The notes under the pieces were generated by a model. It was not told the DNA's origin. It saw nothing but the letters and a program-made list of their open reading frames with translations, and made no database searches. Positions 1-11,254 of a stretch of 64,000 bases of DNA are shown here, piece by piece. The position numbers and the translations under genes were made by a program. Within the stretch, counting starts at the first letter, position 1; every line of letters starts with the position of its first letter. The DNA is from Theristus sp. LFF4_11 (Eukaryota; Nematoda; Chromadorea; Monhysterida; Xyalidae): positions 1 to 64,000 of the forward strand of contig JASANC010003123.1 in assembly GCA_030248135.1 (NCBI GenBank), written 5' to 3'.

Positions 1-124
1 TAATTTCTTAGATTCGCCGCCGATAGCGTTGCTGTAGAATTGGATCAAGTCCAAATTGTTCAAAAACGGTGAGAAAGTAGATTTTCCCCAAAATCATCTG
101 ATGAATTGTCTTGCAGGTGCTGTT

Positions 125-1045
125 GTGCCCAGGATTTTTCCTGGTATGGCGACAAATTGCGGAACAATGGTGACAAAATCGAACAGTGGGTTCTGGGTAA
201 CTTCTAGGGTACGAAAAGTGGGTACCGTTGCTAAAATAGGGAAAGCGCCGAAATTTCTTTCCTCATCCCCATGGCATACACGTTTGAGGCGCACAATAGA
301 AACGTCGCTGCAAAGTTACAAACTTTCAAAATTTTGAATTCAGCGTACCCGAAAACCTTTTTCGTTACGGTTTCAGCACCTGTGGTGGCCCCTAAAAATT
401 TGTGGGTGGAGGAAACACACTGGGTACGGTAGCTGACTAAGTTGTTTGCCTGATCAAGTGAAGGGTGTGTGATAACAAATTTGACTAGACTCGTTCAAGT
501 GTAACGCTACCGGATCAAAAAAGCCAATTTCAACGCCTGAAAAAAGAAAATGGTAATAAAATACGCGTGCTTTAAAAAAAGGTACGGCAGACGAAGCTCA
601 ATTATGGTCTCTGAATGAGAGTTGTTCATGACCAAGAGGAATTGATTGATACCAGAGTTGATTCAATTCGAACAACTAGAACACTACAGGGATCAAAAAT
701 ACTACTTTCACGCCTAAAAATGGTTAAAATGGTAAAAATCGTGCTCTGCGGGTTACGGTAGTAAAGATATAGTTACGGTATAAAAACAAAAGTTGTTCGC
801 CTGATCAAGGGGGTGGTTGAGCTACTTTAAATTTGACTAGGTTCGTTCAAGTATAACACCACACGGACCAGAAGCAACTCAAGAAAAGGTACCAAAACAA
901 AAAATCGTGATTTTTGGGTTACTGGAACAAAATTACGCAACGGTACCCACTTTTTGCAATCAGCGCAAAAAGTTACCTCGAACCCACTTTTCGAGTTTTG
1001 TCACCGTTGTTCCGCAGTTTGTCGTCAACCGGGAAAACCCCTGGT
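125..1045. mobile_element. Inverted-repeat element with about 120-bp TIRs
   Basis: The stretch at about 125-240 (containing GGCGACAAATTGCGGAACAA) reappears as an imperfect reverse complement at about 925-1045 (TTGTTCCGCAGTTTGTCGTC). The interior is AT-rich. Around 455-720 and 800-900 it holds two degenerate copies of a roughly 340-bp unit that starts near GCCTGATCAAG and includes a TTTGACTAG..TCGTTCAAGT block. No transposase frame is visible, so this looks like a non-autonomous DNA element. The ends are approximate and no target-site duplication was identified. Confidence 0.6.
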
Positions 1046-1057
1046 TGTGTCTGCACC

Positions 1058-1732
1058 ATGACTCGTCCAGCGTTAACCGCTGTTCGTCGCGATGCTGCCG
1101 GTGTGGACGCTCTGCTTGATTGTGCTGTTTCAGCTGCCGCAGCGAATTCTGAAAGTGCACCGCGAACGATTCAGTGACTAGTTCAGTGCGCCCTCGATTC
1201 TCTTGGCGACTCCTTGAACAATAACACGACGAATAACAACACGATTAACTAGGGCAACGCTGGCGACAGTAGTGGCATTGTGGCGGCCAGTTCGTCAGCT
1301 AGCAGGAGCAGACCCCAAGTGACGCTGGTTAGCGCTCGCTGCTCCCCGTACCCGCGTGCCGGTGTAGTGGGGGTATCAATGAGTGCTGCCCTCAAGACCG
1401 GTGTGTAGCCATCAAAACCAGTTTCTTGCGGGCTGGGGCTGCACACCGATTTTGAGGGATGTGCACATTCGTACCCCTCACCGTCGCGCGGGCCGCGGCT
1501 ACGCTGCTCACTGAGCTTGCTCGCAGTTGTGAAATGCGCACACGATTATGTGTTTTTTGTATTTTTTATTTTTTGGGGTTACGTTGTTCCGGTCCACACA
1601 TCGGTTCCAGTCGAGAAACCCGTAAACGCCAAAAACCGGGGTGAATGGATGCTAAGCGTCCCCGTGGTCCAATACCCTATGTCCACGAGAGGCAGCCTCC
1701 AAGTCTCATTCAAAAAAACCACACAGTTCTGA
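1058..1732 (+). pseudogene. Decayed coding frame with three in-frame stops
   Basis: One reading frame looks protein-like from the ATG at 1058 to about 1732. It is rich in Ala, Ser and Asn, with an Asn/Thr run before 1250 and a Ser/Arg-rich stretch after it, and it is much richer in GC than its surroundings. It is interrupted by TGA at 1175, TAG at 1250 and TAG at 1406, all in the same frame without a shift. A hydrophobic stretch is encoded near 1545-1580. I do not recognise the family. Alternatives are exons separated by tiny introns, or chance openness in a GC-rich island. Confidence 0.35.
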
Positions 1733-1829
1733 ATGTTCGGATGCTGCTAAAATTACTTTCCAACTTCTTTAAAAATAACTCACAATACCCCCACAGCTAA
1801 AAACGGGATCATGCGTGCACTTAATTTCT

Positions 1830-2113
1830 CAAATCAGCGCACAGACATTCAAAACTCAAACGTTGTTCGCTCACTCGCAGATATCGGACGCATTAAACGA
1901 TGGCAGTCGAACGAATCGGTCGACGTCTATAAACGCAGACAATGTGAACAACAACGAGGACGACGATTCAGTGACCGTGGAGCAGGTGATCGAAACGACT
2001 GAGTATTTGTTCTGTTTCAGAAAAAGACGCGACGCAACCAAATTCGCATCGCAATCGTGCTCGTAGTTGTCGCGCTGATGTTGTCCTTGTCCTCCATCTC
2101 CTCAAGTGATCGC
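1830..2113 (+). CDS. Possible two-exon fragment of a single-pass membrane protein
   Basis: Weak model. An acidic, Asn-rich exon (to 1985, ending in codons for Val-Glu-Gln) is followed by a 35-base GT..TTTCAG intron at 1986-2020. The next exon, from 2021, encodes a basic Lys-Lys-Thr-Arg-Arg stretch and then about 18 hydrophobic residues around IVLVVVALMLSL, a plausible membrane segment. A GTGATC donor at 2114 could continue the gene into later exons that I could not define. The start codon is not determined. Without homology this remains a guess based on splice signals and hydropathy. Confidence 0.22.
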
Positions 2114-3005
2114 GTGATCAATTGTCATTCATTACTTACCCCTTTTCAATTTCGCAGGTTATGTGCACCGACACATGATTGCTTGCACGTTTCGATGGTT
2201 GGTGGGTTAACTCAATTTCGGTCATGCAATCTGTTTGCTGTAGTTGCACACAGCTTTGACATTCACATCAAAATCATCGCTGTTAGCACAAATATACACT
2301 TGGGTTTTTTTTGATCAGCGCATATTCTATTTTTCTCTTGTGTCCGATACAGAACGGCTGTTGTAAGATCGTTCTTCGTTCTTATGAAAATGTGTTCTGA
2401 TTTTTGTAGAAAATCAGTGGATTTGATCGTGCTGTTTCACCGTTTTTCACATTCTGGTTTGCTGTGATTGTTAAATATAAACTTGTCTGTGAAAATAAAA
2501 TATTTGATTGTTAAATTGTTTGACTGAAATCGTTCCAATTGTTTGTGTTAGTTTGGTTGTGAAGTGAAAAGCAATGTGCATTTGTAAATCAACTTTTTCA
2601 GGCCCCGATTTGTTCTTTTTGGTGCAACAAAACAGCGGATGCAAATTCAAAAGTCGCTTCACTCCATCAATCTTCTCGTCATTCATTCCTGCACTCAACT
2701 CAACGCATCGCCGCATTCATTCTTTTCTTGTGAAAGTGATTTTTCCTAATGAAAGCAGGTCTTGTTTATGAAATCGGAACACAGCCAATGTCCGCTTAAT
2801 ACAGCTGTCGCAGTCGGCTTCCTCAACGTAAAGCGTCTCGTGGATGACGACGCTTTGTGGATGGCTTCTTTTCTTCGTTCACTGACAAATGCTAATCATC
2901 ACTTTTTTGTTAAGAAGCGTTGTTTTCAAATTTCAAAAAAAAGAAATTTCAGAATGGCTCACTTGGGTTACGGTAGTTTAGACTAATAGGCCAACCCAAA
3001 AACTA
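2114..3005. other. Gene-poor AT-rich stretch
   Basis: Only short open frames with no recognisable motif or splice logic are present. TACGGTA motifs characteristic of the neighbouring repeats begin near 2966. Confidence 0.5.
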
Positions 3006-3039
3006 AATTGATCATCCGGCAGTGGGTCTCGACACGAAT

Positions 3040-4995
3040 CACACAGGTTACGGTAATTTTGGGTCTTGACACGAAGTTGCTAAAAACCACTTTGTTTCTT
3101 GTGAATAACAGTTGAAACCTTTCAGAAACATGCAGCATTATAACAGAATGTCAAAAAATCGGATGTCAAGGATTTATCTAACATATCTTAACATATCTTA
3201 GAATGTATCTTAACAGTGAGTCTCGACACGATTTTTTAAAAACGCCCCTGATTGCCAGGAAAAGCTACTAGAATGATAGATATCGTTCACATGATTGCAT
3301 AAAACGGTCATATATCGGAAGTTTGATCACACGGGTTACGGTAGCGGTCGTTTTGGGTCTTGACACGAAGTTGCTGAAAACCATTTTGTTTCTTGTGAAT
3401 AACAGTTGAAACTTTTCAGAAACATGCAGCATCATAACGGAATGTCAAAAATCGGATGTCAAGGATTACGGTAACTTTGCAGTGGGTCTCGACACGATTT
3501 TTTAAAAACGTCCCTGATTGCCAGGAAAAGCGACTAGAATGATAGATATCGTTCATATGATTGCATAAAACGGTCATATATCGGAAGTTTGGTCTCACGG
3601 GTTACGGTAGCGGTCGTTTTGGGTCTTGACACGAAGTTGCTGAAAACCATTTTGTTTTTGTGGATAACAGTTGAAACCTTTCAGAAACATGCAGCATTGT
3701 AACAGAATGTCAAAAAATCGGATGTCAAGGATTACGGTAACTCTGCAGTGGGTCTCGACACGATTTTTTAAAAACGTCCCTCATTGCCAGGAAAAGCGAC
3801 TAGAATGATAGATATCGTTCACATGATTGCATAAAACGGTCATATATCGGAAGTTTGATCACACGGGTTACGGTAGCGGTCGTTTTGGGTATTGACACGA
3901 AGTTGCTGAAAACCATTTTGTTTCTTGTGAATAACAGTTGAAACTTTTCAGAAACATGCAGCATTGTAACAGAATGTCAAAAAATCGGATGTCAAGGATT
4001 ACGGTAACTCTGCAGTGGGTCTCGACACGATTTTTTAAAAACGCCCCTGATTGCCAGGAAAAGCTACTAGAATGATAGATATCGTTCACATGATTGCATA
4101 AAACGGTCATATATCGGAAGTTTGGTCTCACGGGTTACGGTAGCGGTCGTTTTGGGTCTTGACACAAAGTTGCTGAAAACCATTTTGTTTTTGTGGAAAA
4201 CAGTTGAAACCTTTCAGAAACATGCAGCATCATAACGGAATGTCAAAAATCGGATGTCAAGGATTACGGTAACTTTGCAGTGGGTCTCGACACGATTTTT
4301 TAAAAACGTCCCTGATTGCCAGGAAAAGCGACTAGAATGATAGATATCGTTCACATGATTGCATAAAACGGTCATATATCGGAAGTTTGATCACACGGGT
4401 TACGGTAGCGGTCGTTTTGGGTCTTGACACGAAGTTGCTGAAAACCATTTTGTTTCTTGTGAATAACAGTTGAAACTTTTCAGAAACATGCAGCATTGTA
4501 ACAGAATGTCAAAAAATCGGATGTCAAGGATTACGGTAACTCTGCAGTGGGTCTCGACACGATTTTTTAAAAACGTCCCTGATTGCCAGGAAAAGCGACT
4601 AGAATGATAGATATCGTTCACATGATTGCATAAAACGGTCATATACAGGAAGTTTGGTCCCACGGGTTACGGTAGCGGTCGTTTTGGGTCTTGACACGAA
4701 GTTGCTGAAAACCATTTTGTTTCTCGTGAATAACAGTTGAAACCTTTCAGAAACATGCAGCATTGTATCAGAATGTCAAAAAATCAGATGTCAAGGATTA
4801 CGGTAACTCTGCAGTGGGTCTCGACATGATTTTTGTAAAACGTCCCTGATTGCCAGGAAAAGCGACTAGAATGATAGATATCGTTCACATGATTGCATAA
4901 AACGGTCATATGTCAAAAGTTTGGTTACACGGGTTACGGTAACGGTCGTTTTGGGTCTTGACACGAAGTTGCTGAAAACCACTTTGTTTCTTGTG
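3040..4995 (+). repeat. 266-267-bp tandem repeat, about 7 copies
   Basis: The landmark GGGTTACGGTAGCGGTCG or a close variant occurs near 3334, 3599, 3866, 4133, 4399, 4666 and 4930, so successive copies are 264-267 bp apart. Each unit carries the blocks GTCTTGACACGAAG, ATGCAGCATTGTAACAGAAT, GGATTACGGTAACT, GTGGGTCTCGACACGA and GATAGATATCGTTCACATGA. Copies are nearly identical, suggesting recent amplification or homogenisation. Short minus-strand frames within the units are by-products of the repeat. Confidence 0.9.
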
Positions 4996-5180
4996 AATAT
5001 TGACATATGACCGTTTTATGCAATCATGTGAACGATATCTATCATTCTAGTAGCTTTTCCTGGCAATCAGGGACGTTTTTAAAAAATCGTGTCGAGACCC
5101 ACTGTCAAGATACCGTAATCTTTGACATCCGATTTTTTGACATTCTGTTATAATGCTGCATGTTTCTGAAAGGTTTCAAC

Positions 5181-5985
5181 TAGAGTTGGTAAAAAACCGG
5201 TTTTTTTATATTTCCAGGAAAAAAACCGGTTTCTTTTCCGTTTTAAAACCGTTTTAAAACCATAAAAAACCGAATGCTTCCCAGCTCCTAAACTTTCCAG
5301 AACTTGGCTTCTTGAACTCAAAATAGGAATTACATCAAAATTAGTGATTTTGAGCAGCCTAACATGCTGTTTTCGGGCATACAACCGACCCAATTTGCTA
5401 TTTTTGCCACCCAATGCTATCCAATTTTTTGTTTCAAATCAAATCAATTTCGCTTTTATTGGTTTCCAGGGCAGCACGTTCAATAAATTGAAAACAAAGA
5501 CTGGGCAGTGACCGTGTAGGTGTGGGGAGCGGCGAGGGGCGGTTGCAAGGAGAACGGATAGCTGACCCCGATTAGGGGGCGAGATTTGCAGAACTGCAAA
5601 GTGAAACCGGTAGCGGATTGCGTTCGAAAAATAACATTTCATCAGTTACCCTTTGCAAATCGACAACATCGTCAGTCAGTCTGCATATGCACTTAGTTTA
5701 GCAGTCACCTTGTCAGTCACTTCATCGTATTTCACTTGATCCTTGCCACAAAAGCTTCTACAAAATGTTGCTTCACCAGTTCAGTTCGACACAGTTCATT
5801 GCACCGTTTTTTTCAAAAATATAATTTTACATTTTATCAATCAAACAAAGAGTTGTGATTTTTGACCACGAAGTTTGAAATTTTTAAGGTAAAAAACCGG
5901 TTCTTTATTTTTTCAAGAAAAAAAACTGGAAAAAAACCGGTTTTAAAACGGAAAAGAAACCGGTTTTTTTCCTGTGCCAACCCTA
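5181..5985. mobile_element. hAT-type non-autonomous element, 805 bp, with 8-bp target duplication
   Basis: The ends are TAGAGTTGG (5181) and CCAACCCTA (5985), imperfect inverted repeats that match the TAGGGTTGG-like ends common in hAT elements. Perfect 8-bp direct repeats GTTTCAAC flank it (5173-5180 and 5986-5993); removing one copy restores the host 266-bp repeat sequence. Inside the TIRs are further inverted blocks of AAAAAACCGG and GTTTTAAAACGG. There is no transposase frame. The insertion is younger than the host repeat. Confidence 0.85.
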
Positions 5986-6099
5986 GTTTCAACTGTTATT
6001 CACAAGAAACAAAGTGGTTTTCACCAACTTCGTGTCAAGACCCAAAATTACCGTAACCTGTGTGATTCGTGTCGAGACCCACTGCCGGAGTTACCATAA

Positions 6100-6628
6100 T
6101 CCTTAAAAATCAAAATTTGACATTTTTTGAATTTTTGTTGGAGGAGGGGAGGGGTTTTGTCCTGTCTCAGGAGGGGAGGGGGGGGGTTTGTCCTGACCCC
6201 GCAACAAATGCGTTTGAATTTGAACTATATAAAAATCAAATTGGGGATTTTGTATTTTTTAAGTGCGTTAAAAAAGAATTTTTAGTCATCAAAACTTTTT
6301 TCAAAAATTGCGTTATATTGTGCTTTTAGGATTAGGAACCAAAAACGACTTCATTGAAACCGAACTAACGCAGTGAACCGACTCCAAAGGTAAAACCCCA
6401 AGGAGATCTCAAAAAACGGTACGACGGGTCTTCATGCGAAGGCCCTGCACCTTTTTTATGAAGGTCACTCGCAAGTTCTTCTGCTGAACGTTTTCTAGTC
6501 CGACCGAAACATCAGCGACGTTCGCACACTTTTTTCAGCATGGGTATTTGTTTCGTTTTCTTGTTATTTTGTGGTTTGACACACCAGTCCAGTACCCACT
6601 AAGGTCGATGCAGCCAATCAAACGTTCC
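6100..6628. other. Gene-free, low-complexity stretch
   Basis: It contains two copies of a GGAGGGGAGGGG..TTTTGTCCTG block near 6140-6200 and otherwise nothing recognisable. Confidence 0.4.
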
Positions 6629-6790
6629 ATAGTCGAGCTCTAAATTATAGGCTATCAACGGATTGGTTGGTGATGCATGCTTTCTCTGCAGTCTTTTTTG
6701 TGGACGTGGAGTCTGTCCTGCACAGAGCATCATCACGTGATCACCAACAGATCAGCTACTCGCTCACCTATAATTTAGAGTTCGACTGTA
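6629..6790. mobile_element. 162-bp MITE with ATAGTCGAGCTC-type TIRs
   Basis: The block ATAGTCGAGCTCTAAATTAT at 6629 is mirrored by ATAATTTAGAGTTCGACTGT at about 6770-6789. The interior includes GATTGGTTGGTGATGCATGC, a block found in related elements near 35.75, 34.6 and 46.4 kb. The short TIRs resemble the Tc1/mariner-like MITE at 16519. There is no coding content. Confidence 0.6.
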
Positions 6791-7178
6791 GTTTCCAACA
6801 TTTTGTATTCAAGCGCATTCTTTTTCTTCATTCTTTTCCGTTCTTTGTTACACCCTTTGTCATGACAGGTGGGTCCATGGAAAACGGACATGAAGGTTCT
6901 GGTGCATGTTTCAATTTGGCATTTTCTTACCCTGTGATTATTGTAAAATGATGATAGTTTTTTTTTATTTTTCAGTTTCTCCATTCTCTATTTCAACATG
7001 AGAATGGCATGAAAAGGCATGAAAATGTCAGCTGGGTTATTATTATTGTTGTTGTTTAGTTTTCATTTCACTGGGACAATGAAATTACTATTGCACTAAT
7101 CAAGTTACCCAGTTTCGTGCCATATGGGTAACTCAACCAAAACGCGTTATGTCCGTGTGCCAAAAATACACATAAGTC

Positions 7179-7330
7179 TGACTGGAAAAATTAGGGCATT
7201 AGCTGATTGGCTGGTGCTGACCCTGATCAAGGTCAAAAGCAGGCCACTCCAAACGCATTTTCTTTTTTTGTACCATTCGATGATTGAGTGCTTGTATGGA
7301 TGAATACCGTATACAATGTACAGGGTGATC
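7179..7330. mobile_element. MITE fragments
   Basis: Near 7179-7250 is a half copy of the 43.4-44.2 kb element (AGGGCATTAGCTGATTGGCT). Next to it, at 7318, is TACAGGGTGATCC, the end sequence of a mariner-like MITE; no matching right end was found nearby. From 7330 to 8500 I see no gene. Confidence 0.4.
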
Positions 7331-8503
7331 CAAAAAAACTACACGATAAGAATTGGCTGTAGCTCGCCAACGGGTGGATCGTTTGGACTGAAATGTTATC
7401 CAAGCATCACAAAAAGCTTTTTATTTTGTGTGTTAAAATTTCAGACGAATTGGTCAATTCTGTAATGAATGCGAAATGAAATAGTGAAAACGTAAAAAAT
7501 GACTTTTTACGCAAATACAGCACGGTGTGCCTAGCACACGTCCACCACTCAGCGCTCAAGGAGATGTTTCAGCTTTCTGCTGTAAAAAAAACGATTCCTG
7601 CGTTGTTCTTTTTAAAAAAAGCAAAAATTTAGCAAGCAACTAAGCGATTTCTTGCATTTTGTAGCGTTTCTCACTGAAAAAGTGGCAATAAACAGCTGCA
7701 GGTGGTTCCCTAGAACCGATTAGCATACGGCGCAAGGCGCACCACCTCGCAGGTCCCCCCGCCCATCGGGAGGTACGGTACCCCCATTCTCATAAAATCC
7801 CAAGGCCACAATTACAAGTTAGTAAATCAGTAGGCCAGTGAAAAAAAAGATTTTCCCAACGGCACTTTAATTCATTTTACGATTTCTACCATTTAAAGTT
7901 TGTGTCACATTCCAGTTGCTCAATGCTCGTTATGCTTGTAGTGATTCGATTTACCGTTTGTTTGTGCGCGTTCGAAATTTAAATCAATTATAACCAACTA
8001 CTATATACACGTGCAATGTAATTTGCGGGCGTAGTACTTTTTTGACGAAAAATTAAGCGCCATAAATTGCATAAAGCAACTACATAGCGATTTGCACGTT
8101 AGTCTGCTCTGCTCCCGTAGCCAACGAATACCTACATATCAGACATGTCGGACAGTCAGTTGCTGTCAAAAGGAAAAAAATTATGTTCATATGTCTCGGA
8201 CACGATCTAACATCAGACGTCGTTTAGTTAAATAAAGTGACACGAAAATTATTTCATAATCGATGCAGAGCATTTCACTTTGTTTCAAAGCGAATTCTAA
8301 AGTTCGGTTGAAAACCATGAGTCTTGACTTACTTAACAATTACCGCGACGGAAATTATAACATCGTTTCGTGACCAAACATGGTTGTTTGTAGAGCGGAG
8401 AGCCCAAGAATCCTTACATTTTAACCTGGGGCTTTGTTTCTATCAATAAAAACGACAAAATTACCAGAATACGATTGAATTCTTAAAATTTTAAGTTTGT
8501 CTG

Positions 8504-11254
8504 TTAACACCGTTTGCAAATAAGAGTGGGGGGGCCCTAGGAACATTCCGTGATACATGGAAAAGTTTTTAAACCAAGGGTGTAGGGACATTCTACTAAT
8601 CAAGGCGCTTCAGGTTTACCCCCTGAGTACCCCCTGATTATGCCTATAAAGGTCGTTTTTAGGGTGCGGAAGTTGAAAAACCCTCGATTTTTTGCGATTT
8701 TTCGCAAAGTGTACCTTTTTAGCCCTACCGTATCTCGTAGTTGCACAGTTTCTGGAACCTCACACAATATTCACGTGAAAGATCTTGCGGAGTTCTTTAA
8801 GGCCCTGTATCAATGAGCCCTTGCAAGGGGGGTCCCTGAGGCGCTACGACGCTAGTTAAAATTACTTTTTTTTTTAAATTACGCTATTTTTTTAAAACAT
8901 TTTTTGAGCTCATAAACACAATTTTTCGATTTTCATTTTTGGTTCTACAGGGGGGTTTTCGGGGTCGCTGAATTCGAATCTGATTTTAGATTTTTGCCCC
9001 GGGCATTTTTTTGCTTTAAAATTGGGCAAAAACACATTTTTTGCGTTTTCCAGTGTTTTTTGGTTTTAATTTTTAATTTTAAGTGCGGATTTTTTTAACA
9101 AAGCTGTTTTACAACAGCCTTACAACCGCTGTATCGGAATCAGTTTTGATATTTTGCAACTGACCACTTGCCCACCCAAAAAATGGGTAAAAAGTTGATT
9201 TTTTTGCTTTTTGCACACGTTTTCGTTTCACAGTGAAAAAATCAAGTTAGAAACAACTTGTAATTTTAATTTTTAGTTCTACATGGAGGGTTTCGGGGTC
9301 GCTGAATTTGAATCTGACCTTAGATTTTTGTCCCGGGCCTTTTTTTGCTCTAAAAGTTGGGCAAAAACACATTTTTATGCGTTTTCCAGTGGTTTTTTGT
9401 TTTAATTTTTAATTTTAAATGCGGATTTTTTTAACAAAGCTGTTTTATAACAGCCATACAACCGCTGTATCTGAATCTGTTTTGATATTTTGCAACTGAT
9501 TACTTGTCCACTTAAAAAATGGGTAAAAAGTTGATTTTTTTGCTTTTTGCACACGTTTTCGTTTCACAATGAAAAAATCAAGTTAGAAACAACTTGTAAT
9601 TTTAATTTTTAGTTTTCCAGAGAGGTTTTCAAGATCGCTGAATTCGAATCTGACCTTAGATTTTTGCCCCGGGCATTTTTATTGTTCTAAAAATAGGGCA
9701 AAAACACATTTTTATGCGTTTTCCAGTGGTTTTGCCCAATTTTTAAAGCAAAAAATGCCCGGGGCAAAAATCTAAGGTCAGATTCGAATTCAGCGACTCC
9801 GAAAACCCCTATGTAGAACTAAAAATTAAAATTACAAGTTGTTTCTAAACTGATTTTTTTACTGTGAAACGAAATAGTGTGCAAAAAGCAAAAAAAATCA
9901 ACTTTTTACCAATTTTTTGGGTGGGCAAGTGGTCAGTTGCAAAATATCAAAACTAATTCAGAGACAGCGGTTGTAAGGCTGTTATGAAACTGTTTTTTAA
10001 TCAACTCTACATTTAAAACTTAAAATTAAAACAAAAAACCACTGGAAAACGCATAAAAATGTGTTTTTGCCCCATTTTTAAAGCAATAAAAATGCCCGGG
10101 GCAAAAATCTAAGGTCAGATTCAAATTCAGCAATCTTGAAAACCCCCCTGGAGAACTAAAAATTAAAATTACAAGTTGTTTCTAACTTGATTTTTTCACT
10201 GTGAAACGAAAACGTGTGCAAAAAGCAAAAAAATCAACTTTTTACCCATTTTTTGGGTGGGCAAGTGGTCAGTTGCAAAATATCAAAACTGATTCCGATA
10301 CAGCGGTTGTAAGGCTGTTGTAAAACAGCTTTGTTAAAAAAATCCGCATTTAAAATTAAAAATTAAAACAAAAAACCACTGGAAAACGCATAAAAATGTG
10401 TTTTTGCCCAACTTTTAGAGCCAAAAAAGGCCCGGGACAAAAATCTAAGGTCAGATTCGAATTCAGCAACCCCGAAACCCTTTATGTAGAACTAAAAATT
10501 AAAATTACAAGTTGTTTCTAACTTGATTTTTTCACTGTGAAACGAAAACGTGTGCAAAAAGCAAAAAAATCAACTTTTTACCCATTTTTTGGGTGTGCAA
10601 GTGGTCAGTTGCAAAATATCAAAACTGATTCCGATACAGCGGTTGTAAGGCTGTTGTAAAACAGCTTTGTTAAAAAAATCCGCACTTAAAATTAAAAATT
10701 AAAACCAAAAAAAACTGGAAAACGCAAAAAAATGTGTTTTTGCCCAATTTTAAGGCAAAAAAATGCCCGAGGCAAAAATCTAAGATCAGATTCGAATTTA
10801 GCGACCCCGAAAACCCCCCTGTAGAACCAAAAATGAAAATCGAAAAATTGTGTTTATAAGCTCAAAAAAATGTTTTAAAAAAATAGCGTAATTTTAAAAA
10901 AAAAGTAATTTTAACTAGCGTCGTAGCGCCTCAGAGACCCCCCTTGCAAGGGCTCATTGATACAGGGCCTTAAAGTACTCCGCAAGATCTTTCACGTGAA
11001 TATTGTGTGAGGTTCCAGAAACTGTGCAACTACGAGATACGGTAGGGCTAAAAAGGTACACTTTGCGAAAAATCGCAAAAAATCGAGGGTTTTTCAACTT
11101 CCGCACCCTAAAAACAACCTTTATAGGCATAATCAGGGGGTACTCAGGGGGTAAACCTGAAGCGCCTTGATTAGTAGAATGTCCCTGCACCCTTGGTTTA
11201 AAAACTTTCCCATGTAGCGCTAGACCCCCCACTCTTATTTGCAAACGGTGTTAA
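8504..11254. mobile_element. 2.75 kb giant palindromic element flanked by TTAA
   Basis: The outer ends read TTAACACCGTTTGCAAATAA (8504) and TTATTTGCAAACGGTGTTAA (ending 11254), a perfect inverted match flanked by TTAA, the target duplicated by piggyBac-type elements. Both arms are about 1.2 kb and meet near 9735, so nearly the whole element can fold on itself. Each arm contains direct repeats of about 340 bp, marked by GGGTCGCTGAATTCGAATCT or its complement near 8960, 9295, 9635, 9785, 10125, 10460 and 10800. There is no coding frame of note. Confidence 0.8.

Larger units (their letters stand above)
3010..6100. mobile_element. About 3.1 kb TIR element carrying an internal satellite
   Basis: The left end (about 3011-3100, CGGCAGTGGGTCTCGACACG and following bases) recurs as a near-perfect reverse complement at about 6005-6093. 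Between the ends lies a direct tandem array of a 266-267-bp unit and, after about 4997, an inverted partial copy of the unit. The inverted arm is interrupted by the hAT-type element at 5181-5985. No transposase frame was found. Single fragments of the same family (GGTCTCGACACGATT or TTGACACGAA) occur near 12040, 12630, 12745, 34790 and 46400. Confidence 0.7.

Noticed and set aside
3868..4663. Repeated 60-88-codon minus-strand frames
   Set aside because: They are the same frame in each copy of the 266-bp tandem repeat and have no gene context.
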